Source: Nostoc cf. commune SO-36
GTDB lineage: Bacteria; Cyanobacteriota; Cyanobacteriia; Cyanobacteriales; Nostocaceae
Assembly: GCF_023734775.1 (NCBI RefSeq)
Contig: NZ_AP025734.1
Coordinates: 1-64,000 of the forward strand
Reading direction: 5' to 3'
Length of the DNA: 64,000 nt
The notes beneath the pieces were generated by a model. It was not told the DNA's origin. It did no database searches and saw only the letters and a list, made by a program, of their open reading frames with translations. This document shows, piece by piece, positions 35,118-43,590 of the stretch. Each line of letters begins with the position of its first letter. Position 1 is the stretch's first letter. The translations under genes were made by a program, and so were the position numbers.

Positions 35118-35375
35118 CTCAGGGCCAACTCTTTTATACCCTCGCTTTTCCCTTCGCTCTTGCAGCTTGTAGTAAGTTATTAACGCGGCTTGATAATCAG
35201 GGCAATCTAAATCTTTTGACTTGCCGAATCCTCGATAGATGGCACTGCCCCAAGTTTTAGTGATCGTCCACTCTCCAAATAAGTTTTGACAAAGGGTTAA
35301 GGTGTAGAATCGCGTATCTCTTTGCCACTTTGATTGAAGCCATTTGTCAAGTTCGTAGGCAATTTTTACAGTCAT
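35106..35375 (-). CDS. WGR-like domain protein
   Basis: About 89 residues from MTVKIAYELD. The pattern TRFYTLTLCQNLFGEWTITK, WGSAIYRGFG, a DYQAALITYYKLQERREKRGY helix resembles the WGR fold (a strand-rich domain with a W-G-x motif found in PARP-like and bacterial proteins). It has a WGS where WGR would be expected. It is convergent with the TnpC-like gene, overlapping it by 12 bp, and lies inside the transposon as a possible cargo gene. Confidence 0.55.
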   Translation of the reverse strand: MTVKIAYELDKWLQSKWQRDTRFYTLTLCQNLFGEWTITKTWGSAIYRGFGKSKDLDCPDYQAALITYYKLQERREKRGYKRVGPESRY

Positions 35376-35523
35376 CTCAACCACGTTTTTGCTTCGCCGG
35401 GAGCAAGAATCTATCAACACAATGATTTTAATAATTAGGCACTGAAAAGTGCGGTACTAAGTCAAAAATATCAGTTACATTTTGTAAATTTTTCTGCTTT
35501 GTTAAAGGGGGAGTTATCATGGG

Positions 35524-35579
35524 TTACGTTGTAGAATAATTTTACAAAAGCCAGTCACATCAAGGTTTCTACGACGTGG
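35524..35579. promoter_or_regulatory. Right-end recombinase-binding motifs
   Basis: TTACGTTGTAGAA (35524-35536) and TTCTACGACGTGG (35567-35579) are inversely oriented relatives of the left-end motifs. They lie within 70 bp of the right boundary at 35590. Confidence 0.55.
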
Positions 35580-35590
35580 ATTCTACATAA

Positions 35591-35815
35591 GCCACTACAT
35601 AACGGGGCAAGATTTTCTAAGCGATTGTCAGAAGGATCAAAATTAAAGTGGTGTACCTGAAGTGTATAGACTCGGCGCTGGGATAAAGTTAGCTCTGGTG
35701 GCTTTTGTCCAGGACGCAGGCAAACGCGATTGCATCTAGTACAGCGCCAATCAAAAGATTCTTTGATAGAGGTGGCGATTTCTTTCCAATTTTGGGGATA
35801 GCGGCTGGTACTCAT
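35591..35815 (-). pseudogene. HNH nuclease gene, 5' portion (split by transposon)
   Basis: These 75 codons encode the first part of an HNH endonuclease: WRCTRCNRVC as the first zinc pair, LQVHHFNFDPSDNRLENLAPLC as the HH...N core. The frame then runs into transposon sequence and stops at 35555. The missing CHLYYH zinc/His part is at 29004-29075, 6.5 kb away on the same strand. Rejoined, the protein has 97 residues and the usual HNH fold, with a QLSLFK tail. Confidence 0.85.
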
Positions 35816-36163
35816 GAAAATACTTGAGAGAGCAACAACATGAGGTAATTCTAATCGATTAAGTACTCTTAAGTAGTATTTGTGGCACGGAAACGTGTTT
35901 AGAGCTTTGATGAGTATAGTACAGACAGCTTTTATACCAACAATAGAATCAGGACTAAAAGTGATTGAGAAGTGGTGAGGCAGAAAGCGATCGCCTAACT
36001 ATCTCCTAAGTACAAAAGAATATTTATTACGCTTTCAATAATATTAATATTTAAAGCTGCTATTTTTTTGAGCAAAAAAATTCTAGCACTCGTGAGAGAA
36101 ATTAAACTGGTGTTATGCCAAAAATCAACAAGTGTGTAGGCGTATTTAAAATTAATAAAAATA
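35816..36163. other. Non-coding gap
   Basis: About 350 bp between the HNH 5' end and the RHH/HTH gene. It is AT-rich and contains no protein-like frame. The HNH promoter should lie in its left part. Confidence 0.35.
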
Positions 36164-36856
36164 CTAACTTGCCGGATGATATAATCCCGTATTTTCGTTA
36201 AATTCCCACCCCATACCCGATTTATCTTTGCCCTTGCACCATGCCACAAAAAGCGGTGGGTGCAGCTTAGTTCGCTGTTCGCGTACAGTTTCTTGACTTA
36301 CACCAAGTCTCTTGGCTAAACCTTCTTCCGATAATGGTTGGATTCGGGGAGTATGCCCTTGGAAGGATGAATTGTTGTTGTACGATTTATTGCCCCGCCT
36401 CGGTTGGTTGTTGAGATGATTTTGAATTTTAATAATCGCCTCGGTAAACTGTGTCATTCGGCCTGTTATCCCCTCAATTTTTTCTTCTAAATCGGCGAGA
36501 TTATGGATTGCTGGGGTTTGGTTGCTATTAGATTCACTTGAAAACTGTGACTCCAGCTTATCAAGTCGTGAGTAAATAGCTAATATCGTTTCATTCGTAA
36601 GACTGGGGTGACTATTGTTACCAGCAACCAAGTACTCCTCAACACTTGCCTTAATCCTAGAGTCGAGGCGTTTATCTAAATCATTGCCACCAATTGCATC
36701 AAGGTTATCTAGATCATCTAGGTAGAGTTCGATAAATTGGGTCAGCGTGGCTGTTGCCGTCGTCCCTTTCGACTTACAACGGGCGATAAACTGCTCCCAC
36801 ATCTTTTGGTCGCAGTTAAAAGATGCCAGTTTCTTGTTTTTCCCTGTTTGGCTCAT
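36164..36856 (-). CDS. Plasmid DNA-binding protein, RHH-like N-terminus and C-terminal HTH
   Basis: The protein (230 aa) has an N-terminal ribbon-helix-helix-like stretch (KLASFNCDQKMWEQFIARCK), a long acidic middle, a short coiled segment near 120-150, and a C-terminal LSEEGLAKRLGVSQETVREQ HTH at about 177-196. It ends with GMGWEFNENTGLYHPAS. This type is seen near plasmid maintenance genes and may act in partition or copy control. The 3' end has been copied to 12396-12458. A TGTCTAGGTAA repeat lies upstream. Confidence 0.6.
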   Translation of the reverse strand: MSQTGKNKKLASFNCDQKMWEQFIARCKSKGTTATATLTQFIELYLDDLDNLDAIGGNDLDKRLDSRIKASVEEYLVAGNNSHPSLTNETILAIYSRLDKLESQFSSESNSNQTPAIHNLADLEEKIEGITGRMTQFTEAIIKIQNHLNNQPRRGNKSYNNNSSFQGHTPRIQPLSEEGLAKRLGVSQETVREQRTKLHPPLFVAWCKGKDKSGMGWEFNENTGLYHPAS

Positions 36857-36971
36857 GTCTAGGTAATGTCTAGGTAAATCTGGACTGTCTGCGACTGAGT
36901 GAGCGTGTCATCCATCTTGATAACTACCTTGACACTATCATTTTGGAGCGCATGAGTGCGCCCGATGAATT

Positions 36972-37003
36972 GCGATGGTCTCCGACCGACCGGAGGTCAT
37001 CGC
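36972..37003. repeat. Imperfect palindrome with HIP-like ends
   Basis: GCGATGGTCTCCG (36972-36984) and CGGAGGTCATCGC (36991-37003) pair at 11 of 13 positions. It is in the 300-bp gap between the RHH/HTH gene and the integrase. It resembles small dispersed cyanobacterial palindromes. Confidence 0.5.
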
Positions 37004-37161
37004 CTCTACCAAAAAGCAGTCAGATTACTACTGTCTGGTCTGCAACAGTTAGTTAGCCACTGTTGGAGTTGTTCAGGAGTCGTTGGCGCACAATTTGAGC
37101 AAAGCCTGTTATCGCTTTTGTAGCCAAATCAGGGAGGTGACTTCCTGGCTTACGCATCCAC

Positions 37162-38301
37162 CTAGTCAATCATATCTGCCAATAAATTTGTCATCTCTGA
37201 CTGACCTTTTTTACGGTTATCGTCATACTGGATCAGCACATCCAGCTTGACATGACGGCTGACTTTTTGCGTCTTTCGCACATCTCCTTCTGTTGCTTCC
37301 AAAAGAGTTGTAATCCCACTATGGCGGATGCGGTGCGGTGACATTAACTTTTTCACACCAGCTGCATCAAAATAATTGACAACAATTTTGCGGATGCCGT
37401 CCCCAGTGAGGCGATGCCCTTTGCTGCGGTTATCAAGGGCGATAAATAAGGGTGAGGAGGCGGTGATATTGCCCCGGACTTGCAACCAATCACAGATAGC
37501 ATTAACTGTTGCTACTGACAGTTTTACCCATTCATCATTCGTACCTTGCCCTTTTCCCAAAATTCGCAACCTGCTTTCGTGTGGGTCGAAGTCTTTAATA
37601 TTTAATTGACTCACCTCATTACGTCGCAGTAAATTTTCCCACAACAGCCGCAACAGCGCATAATCTCTTTGACCGTGAACAGTTGAGCGCTCAATTAGCT
37701 GGATTACACTGTTGATGCTTTGAGCATCTACCCCGGTAGTATCTCGATACGCTTTTACCTTTTCCAACTCTACATTTAAGAGCGTGTAGCTGCACACACC
37801 TAACTTGCGGGCAAACTTCACCAACGATTTAATGCTGCTGAGGCGACGGTTGACCGTTGCTTCCTTCAACCCAATAGCCAGTAGCTTGGCCTTATATTTC
37901 AACACCACCGCCACCGCCCGTTTCTCGGTCAGGTGCAAAAACTCCAACACGCTGTCAGAATTCGGCTCAATACCAGTCATCGCCACAAAGAATTTCCGCA
38001 AATCTTTCTGGTATTCGCGCCGGGTACTGGGTGCGCGGATATTGGCGAGCATCAAAGCAATGACATCCCGTTCATCCTCCGTTGCGACAAAATACCGCTC
38101 AATTGGAGCTGAAAGAGATTTTTTTAATGACTCTACCGCATCATCAAATCCGGTATCATCGTTTGCTTTTGGGGATGCACGCCAAGGGAAATATGGAGTA
38201 TCAGACATAGCATTGAGCGCGAAAATGGGTGTTTTCGATATCAAACCTATTCTCTCTCGATTTGCCCGACTACACTCACTTTGGCGCGATAAATCTTCCA
38301 T
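37162..38301 (-). CDS. Tyrosine recombinase (site-specific integrase)
   Basis: The protein (379 aa, or 348 from the internal MSDTPYFPW start at 38208) has the core-binding domain (STRREYQKDLRKFF) and catalytic residues Arg in LLRRNEVSQL, His-x-x-Arg in SPHRIRHSGITT, His in VSRHVKLDVL and Tyr in IQYDDNR. It resembles phage/plasmid integrases acting in trans rather than XerC/D. The neighbouring IS lies 12 bp upstream of the start, so its promoter may be altered. No att duplication was found. Confidence 0.85.
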   Translation of the reverse strand: MEDLSRQSECSRANRERIGLISKTPIFALNAMSDTPYFPWRASPKANDDTGFDDAVESLKKSLSAPIERYFVATEDERDVIALMLANIRAPSTRREYQKDLRKFFVAMTGIEPNSDSVLEFLHLTEKRAVAVVLKYKAKLLAIGLKEATVNRRLSSIKSLVKFARKLGVCSYTLLNVELEKVKAYRDTTGVDAQSINSVIQLIERSTVHGQRDYALLRLLWENLLRRNEVSQLNIKDFDPHESRLRILGKGQGTNDEWVKLSVATVNAICDWLQVRGNITASSPLFIALDNRSKGHRLTGDGIRKIVVNYFDAAGVKKLMSPHRIRHSGITTLLEATEGDVRKTQKVSRHVKLDVLIQYDDNRKKGQSEMTNLLADMID

Positions 38302-38313
38302 TAGACCTTAACA

Positions 38314-40583
38314 ACCCACATTCCGCACCCCCAGTGTCACTATCGGTTATTACGGAGGTAAATTCATGAAAAAAGAATAAAAAAATACATTTATCTATAA
38401 AAAAACAAATTTTAGATAGGAAAGTTGATTCAGATGTATTCTCAATAAGAAGCAATAAATAATGAGGGTGGTTTCTAGAACAATAAATAATATAATTTTA
38501 TGTTTCAACGATTAAGACTTTATCATAACTTATATTTCTCCAGAAATAAACTTAAAAACAGCATTAGAAATTAAGCTCATTAATTTTATTAATGAGTCAA
38601 ATGATATGATTAAAGTATTAATAATATTGATAAATCAACTTATATATCTGTAGTAATTACGGCAAGCTTCGGGGAGGAATAAGAGAATGTACTTCATCTC
38701 AGATGTCAAATTATAAAAGTCTGTTTTTTGTTGAAAAGTAACAAGATGAACTGATTGAAAACATTGAAATATCCACCGCATAGTTGGATTGTTGATGGCT
38801 TTGCCCAATTGATTTTTTACAGTATAGTTTAAGGATTTTAAAGCTGCTCTAATTTCTCTTTGTGCTAGAGTATAGACTAGCAGACATAACCCCATTATCA
38901 TTGCCAATGCTTCTATTCTTTCTGGGCTTTTCAGAAAAATACTATCTGCTAAAAATAAAGGATTTTTGAGAAAACTAAATCCTCTCTCACATGATTGTTG
39001 TGCTTTATATTCGGACAGCATTTTCTCACTACTCAGTTCAGTTTCTGACAAAACATTTGTCGCAATTATAAACCTTCCTGCACTTAATATTTCTTGGTCA
39101 ATAACATCTTTATTTTCACTAACAGTTGCTAAGATTTGATAGTATTTTGATTGATTTTCTTCTTTGACGTTAGGATCTTTTTCGATAACTTCGATATTTT
39201 CTACTTGATGATATTTAAATTCTTTACTTATTTTGGTTAATTCCTTTCTAGCATCAGCAGCACAAGCAAATTTTTCTTGCGATAGGTTTTTTAACTTAGT
39301 TTGAGTATTAGTCAAAGCTTTTTCTATTTTCTTTGATAATTTCTTTAAGTCAGATTTTTTTCTATCTTGGCTTTGTACGATTAACCATCTTTGTTCTATA
39401 TCTCCATAAGTTATTTTCTTTTCGGCATAAGAATATCCTACTTTTTCACTTTTAACAAATTCCGATTCTGCTAAACTCATCACTAAGTTTTTTGCTGATT
39501 TTATCGTCAAGGGTACTCTGGTTAACCATTTGAGACTCGACATTAACTTGATATTTGATTCTGTATATAATGCGCTATCTGCTACTATTAAACTATCAAC
39601 TTGTATTCTTTTCTGATATTCAACTGCTATTTCTCCAAACTTTTTAGAATCAACTTCATTCCCTGATACTGCTTTTATATATATTGGTATATCTCCATCT
39701 CCTGAACATACTAATTGTGTAATAAATTGTTTTAAATCTGGACGATGATCTCTTGAATAACCGTAGGTCAGCTTTATCGCTTGAGGTGATTGACTCTCTT
39801 TATTTTCTTTTTCTAATGAACCTGATTCTTTTTGATTTTCAAATATCACTGATGGTAAACTATTTTCATATTCTCCATCTACATGAAATGATGTTGAATC
39901 CAAGTGTGATGATGAGAGTGATATCTGATATATTTCTACTGCATTTAAACTGACGGCTAAAAATACTGTATCTAGTCCTTTTATAAATAATTTATCTAAT
40001 ACTCTCCCCAATTTATCATCATTGAGATATTCTGCTTTTACTCCTACACCAATTAAATGTTCACAAGCAATTAATTCAAAGAATTTTGGAAACATATATA
40101 ACGGCTGTGACATCATACTTAAGCCGTTTAAAATCATCGCCTTTACTACCTGACCTGCACTAACTTTTTCTCCTGGCTCTGACCCTAGTAAATTATTAAT
40201 TATTTCTACAATCCCAATTGAATCTACTATTCCTGCTACTATCCCTAAATGGTCAATCTTCTTCAATTCAAGGTCTTTGGTACTAAACATGGCAACAGAA
40301 ACTCCATCAAAGTATCTGTTGAAATTTTCTCATTTTTCTGTTGATTCAAACCGGTTTTTTGTCTTTTTATAGTCAATGATTTTGAACCAAGTTTTCCATC
40401 AAAATAACCTAAGAACCAAAATTTTGTACAAAGTCCAAGTTTTTTGACTATATATCTAAGTTAATAGTAATAATTCCTATTTAGAGCCAATAAATTCTAG
40501 TCAATTCTCCCACTAATTAGTTCCTATGTACTAAATACATCCGTTTCCTTGGGGTGTCACAGTTGTGGGTGCGGAATGTGGGT
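38314..40583. mobile_element. IS1634-like insertion sequence (DUF4277 transposase), complete
   Basis: The 2270-bp element is bounded by perfect 17-bp inverted repeats ACCCACATTCCGCACCC (38314-38330) and its complement (40567-40583). AACA flanks both ends (38310-38313 and 40584-40587) as a target duplication of at least 4 bp. It contains one transposase gene on the minus strand. Being intact and with a clean target site, it is likely a recent insertion. Confidence 0.9.
38635..40290 (-). CDS. IS1634-family transposase (DUF4277)
   Basis: The protein (551 aa) starts with a DUF4277-like domain (KKIDHLGIVAGIVDSIGIVE, later VSAGQVVKAMILNGLSMMSQ) followed by a DDE-type catalytic region: LSSSHLDSTSFHVDG for the first Asp, LIVADSALYTESN for the second, and a later YKAQQSCERGFSFLKNP for the Glu. 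All three acidic residues are visible, and length is normal, so it should be active. The gene is AT-rich compared with neighbours. Confidence 0.9.
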   Translation of the reverse strand: MFSTKDLELKKIDHLGIVAGIVDSIGIVEIINNLLGSEPGEKVSAGQVVKAMILNGLSMMSQPLYMFPKFFELIACEHLIGVGVKAEYLNDDKLGRVLDKLFIKGLDTVFLAVSLNAVEIYQISLSSSHLDSTSFHVDGEYENSLPSVIFENQKESGSLEKENKESQSPQAIKLTYGYSRDHRPDLKQFITQLVCSGDGDIPIYIKAVSGNEVDSKKFGEIAVEYQKRIQVDSLIVADSALYTESNIKLMSSLKWLTRVPLTIKSAKNLVMSLAESEFVKSEKVGYSYAEKKITYGDIEQRWLIVQSQDRKKSDLKKLSKKIEKALTNTQTKLKNLSQEKFACAADARKELTKISKEFKYHQVENIEVIEKDPNVKEENQSKYYQILATVSENKDVIDQEILSAGRFIIATNVLSETELSSEKMLSEYKAQQSCERGFSFLKNPLFLADSIFLKSPERIEALAMIMGLCLLVYTLAQREIRAALKSLNYTVKNQLGKAINNPTMRWIFQCFQSVHLVTFQQKTDFYNLTSEMKYILLFLPEACRNYYRYIS

Positions 40584-40697
40584 AACAATCGAAATGTTGC
40601 TAAATATACTGCTGTGGTATTGGTGCTATTCGCTTGTTACCCAACACTTGACTATACTACGTTATGTATTCTGGCTGAATTATGATAGATGCAAAAA

Positions 40698-40728
40698 TTA
40701 AACCATCCCAGTGGTTGGAATGGTTTAA
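40698..40728. other. Hairpin in the gap after the IS
   Basis: TTAAACCATCCC (40698-40709) pairs with GGAATGGTTTAA (40717-40728) at 11 of 12 positions. It may be a weak terminator of the upstream side; a T-rich stretch follows only after 10 bp. Confidence 0.4.
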
Positions 40729-40871
40729 GGGAATTATCAATTTTTCTTCCTGCTCCTTTTGCTTATAGGAGGCGACCAATTGTTGTTGGCGACAATTCCG
40801 GCAACTTGGTTGTTATTTTGGCGTAATGAAAAGATAGGATTGCCCGTTAGCTTGATTTGAGCTTGATGCTA

Positions 40872-41324
40872 TTAGGGTTGCGCTTCCAAGATCCGACCTA
40901 TACTTCTTGGCGAGAGTGCTGGCAACCCCCTGCGAGTAGCTTCTTCAGCAACTTGCATATGGTAATGGTGCTTTGAACGACTGGGTTTTCGGTTCTTGCT
41001 CCATTCGCTGATTTCGACAATTTTGCTCGCCTCTGCGCTCTTACACTTCTTTGGTCTGCCTGCGTTCACACCTAATACATCATTTACCTTTGCGATCGCA
41101 TCTTCCAAGGTTTCCGATGTTATGGTACTTGATGTCCACTTTTTCTTCCAGTTTGTTACTGTTTGCTTGGCTATACCAAGTTTTTTTACTATATTTTTAT
41201 GATTTTCCCCACGATTAAGTTCTAGCAGGATGTTTGCTCTCTTGATCATTTCATCGCTGCCGGTGGCTGCTATATCCTCTAATACTTGCTTTTCAATAGG
41301 ATTCAATACTTGAATATGAGGCAT
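40872..41324 (-). CDS. HTH protein resembling IS630-type transposase N-terminus
   Basis: The protein (150 aa) carries two HTH-like segments: ENHKNIVKKLGIAKQTVTNWKKKW (about 38-61) and a C-terminal ATRRGLPALSPRSIGRILE. This is the DNA-binding half of IS630/Tc1-like transposases. The DDE half is absent, and the sequence ends cleanly. It may be a truncated transposase or a recruited regulator near the ParB-like gene. No inverted repeats of an IS630 were found around it. Confidence 0.6.
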   Translation of the reverse strand: MPHIQVLNPIEKQVLEDIAATGSDEMIKRANILLELNRGENHKNIVKKLGIAKQTVTNWKKKWTSSTITSETLEDAIAKVNDVLGVNAGRPKKCKSAEASKIVEISEWSKNRKPSRSKHHYHMQVAEEATRRGLPALSPRSIGRILEAQP

Positions 41325-41418
41325 TTTAGTATTTACCCCGCTTAAACCTACAATTTTGCCAAATCGAATGAAGCCTGATATACTTTTTTTGTAGAGTTCA
41401 TTTTTCCTAAAGATTCAC

Positions 41419-41449
41419 TCAAAGCCCTGCTGCAAACAGGGCTTTGAGG
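41419..41449. other. Strong perfect hairpin in the gap upstream of the ParB-like gene
   Basis: CTCAAAGCCCTG (41419-41430) and CAGGGCTTTGAG (41438-41449) form a 12-bp perfect stem with a 7-nt loop. A second smaller one, CCTGTTACTAAAACAGG, follows. They lie in a 530-bp non-coding gap (41325-41855) with no T tract, so a structural or operator role is possible. Confidence 0.5.
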
Positions 41450-41855
41450 AAAAAGCAAGCCCACCTGTTACTAAAACAGGACGGAACTTTGTTTTGTCAA
41501 TTTAGTTATCTGTTATCTAGAGCCATCATATCATGAATTTACCCAATTTTACAAATCTATCTTTAGATAGATGCTTTTTTCCAAATACCAGTGCGTTAAA
41601 TATCTCTTCAGTCGTATTGGTTTTCAATGGGTTGGGAATAATAGTTGACTGCGCGAGAAAATTCTCTCCCTTGAGTTTTTCTGGTAGTTAATCCTTTGCT
41701 ATTTACAAGATTTAATTATTTTTTAAACTTGTCACTTTTTTCAAGGGATGAAAGTGCTACAAGTTTTACTGGTTAATATTTTTCTGTTTTCTGCTTAGGT
41801 TTTTCAAGATTGAACTTATCTTTTGAGTGACAATTTGTGACCCGGAGTATCAATA

Positions 41856-43040
41856 ATGTTTGAGGTGCAGAATCCGGCAATTGTATATATATCTCCTGCG
41901 GAGTTGGTTGTTCATCCGAAGCTGATAGAAATATATGGTGAGAATGAGGAACGTCCGGCTTTAGAAAAAAGTATCTCTGAAAAAGGGATTCTTGAATCTT
42001 TGAAGGTATCTGCACGTAGTGGTGTAAATGTCGTCTTGGCAGGTAAGTGTCGCTTGCAGATAGCTCGCCAGTTAGGGATTTCCACTGTGAAAGTGGAATT
42101 TGTCGAGTCTGGCTCGCCGTCAGAAGATTTGAAACTAGTGCTTGACTTTAATCTGCACCGGGAAGGCGGGAAGACTCATTACCAGAAATTTTACGAGGGG
42201 CAGTACTGGGAGAGCGTACTTCGTCCCCAAGCGAAAGAAAGACAGAGGGAAAGCGCTCGTCGTTTGAATCTATCGAATGATTCAAATTTGAATCATTCGA
42301 TAAATGAAAGTAACTCTCAATTATTGAAGGGCAAGCGAGTGATTCAGGAGGTTTCAGAGAATCTAAATATAAGTGTTGGCAGTTATCACAAGGGGAAAAA
42401 AGTATTTGAGTTGATTTCTCAATTACGAGAACTGGAAAAATTTAAGGCAGTTGTTGCACTGGAGATGGAATTTAACCGGAGTATTGATGCAGCGTACAAG
42501 TTTGTTTGCAATCAAGATATCTGCTATCAGGTAATAGACCTTCTGGAGGCAGATGAGATAGGTAGTATAGGCGATGGTATTGCTTGGATACGGAGTGGCG
42601 ATCGCAATCCGTTTCGACGTTTCCAGCTTGACCAAGTATATCAATTCAAGAAGAGACTGCGGCCCGAGTTGGAAATTGTGGGACGGGTTATTGGTATAAC
42701 TAATGAGTTTGTTGTGTTTGGATTGAGGAATTTAGTGAATATGAACCTAGAAATTGTGAATCTACGTCCGCGACAAATTGATGCAGAATTGCAGGATGAA
42801 CCATCTGCGTCACAAAGGAAGAGAATATTTCACTTAATGCAAAAGTTTAGTGATGTTTTCCCAGTTCAGGTGTCTTTGGCGGAGTTATTGAAACTTCCGA
42901 ATTTAACTGATAAAGAGGAGGTTTTATTGCGGATGTATGAGTCTGACGTATTTGAAAAAACTTGGGAGGATTATAAGACTCAAATGAAAACAATGGAAGT
43001 ATCTACAAATAGAAACAAGGAGAATATTCGTGCTGCATAG
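41856..43040 (+). CDS. ParB/Srx-like domain protein
   Basis: The protein (394 aa) begins with a ParB N-terminal-like domain: VYISPAELVVHPKLIEIYG, EERPALEKSISEKGILESLKV, VVLAGKCRLQIARQLGIST. The GxxR box (AGKCRLQIAR, Lys in place of His/Glu-Arg) is recognisable. A middle HTH-like segment follows (RVIQEVSENLNISVGSYHKGKK). No ParA gene is adjacent, so a partition role is uncertain; similar ParB-like proteins are plasmid regulators. A perfect 32-bp palindrome lies inside the gene at codons 139-149. An upstream GTGACCCGGAGTATC precedes the ATG. Confidence 0.72.
   Translation: MFEVQNPAIVYISPAELVVHPKLIEIYGENEERPALEKSISEKGILESLKVSARSGVNVVLAGKCRLQIARQLGISTVKVEFVESGSPSEDLKLVLDFNLHREGGKTHYQKFYEGQYWESVLRPQAKERQRESARRLNLSNDSNLNHSINESNSQLLKGKRVIQEVSENLNISVGSYHKGKKVFELISQLRELEKFKAVVALEMEFNRSIDAAYKFVCNQDICYQVIDLLEADEIGSIGDGIAWIRSGDRNPFRRFQLDQVYQFKKRLRPELEIVGRVIGITNEFVVFGLRNLVNMNLEIVNLRPRQIDAELQDEPSASQRKRIFHLMQKFSDVFPVQVSLAELLKLPNLTDKEEVLLRMYESDVFEKTWEDYKTQMKTMEVSTNRNKENIRAA
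42271..42302. repeat. Perfect 32-bp palindrome inside the ParB-like gene
   Basis: Arms TATCGAATGATTCAAA (42271-42286) and its exact complement (42287-42302) meet with no spacer. It encodes the Asn/Ser stretch LSNDSNLNHSINES between the ParB-like domain and the HTH region, a poorly conserved linker. Confidence 0.85.
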
Positions 43041-43590
43041 GTAGCTGCCAGCAGTTAATCTAGCAGAGAAATTATCCCGCAATTCAACATTACTTACTAG
43101 ATTAGCATCTCAATACTAATTGCAATACGAGTTCACTTTTGTGGATGCTGAATTCGTATAAAGATGTTTGACTGGTTTTTGTTTTTAAACTCGGTGGTGG
43201 AGTATGAGTAATTTCATCTTCACTACTTGTACTAACAAAAGCCAATGTACGGTGACACTTTTAGGTGTTGCTAGCTTTGCAGTGTTATCCCTTTCTAGAT
43301 TTAGTGAGAACTTCGCTAGAAGCGCCCCCTAAAGATAACTATCAAAAAAAAGTTGGGTAGCCGCATTGTTGTTGGTGAAGCGTGTTGGACTAAATCTTAG
43401 CCTAAGCCTACGTATGTCTAAGCCTAAACAAGTATAAACCTCTGTTTGCTTTCAACCATGAGACGATTACCAGTCGCCTCCAACAAGCGAATAACCAACG
43501 CTTGAAAATAAAAAAATTCAAATTTAGGCTAACACATTTTGACCAACAGCGAGGCTACCTGATGCACAAAAATCATCAGGACAGTCACTC
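43041..43590. other. Non-coding gap upstream of the primase-like gene; possible origin
   Basis: The 550-bp region lacks a protein-like frame. It contains repeats of a 9-bp motif: TTAGCCTAA (43397-43405), TAAGCCTAC (43403-43411), TAAGCCTAA (43419-43427) and the inverted TTAGGCTAA (43524-43532). Such iteron-like repeats before a replication gene suggest an origin or operator. An AT-rich stretch AAAATAAAAAAATTCAAATTT lies beside the last copy. Confidence 0.45.

Larger units (their letters stand above)
29076..35590. mobile_element. Tn554/RIT-like transposon with three tyrosine recombinases
   Basis: The 6.5 kb element carries three overlapping tyrosine recombinase genes, a coiled-coil partner and a convergent small gene. 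Its borders follow from restoring the HNH gene: GCC occurs at 29073-29075 (left) and 35591-35593 (right), and either copy is the target. There are no long terminal inverted repeats. Each end has copies of an ACGTNGTAGAA/TTCTACNACGT motif, probably recombinase binding sites. The gene set resembles Tn554 TnpABC and the recombinase-in-trio elements. It appears complete and may be active. Confidence 0.85.

Noticed and set aside
35995..36249. Minus-strand frame of 84 codons
   Set aside because: Overlaps the end of the RHH/HTH gene in a shifted frame and has AT-rich random composition.
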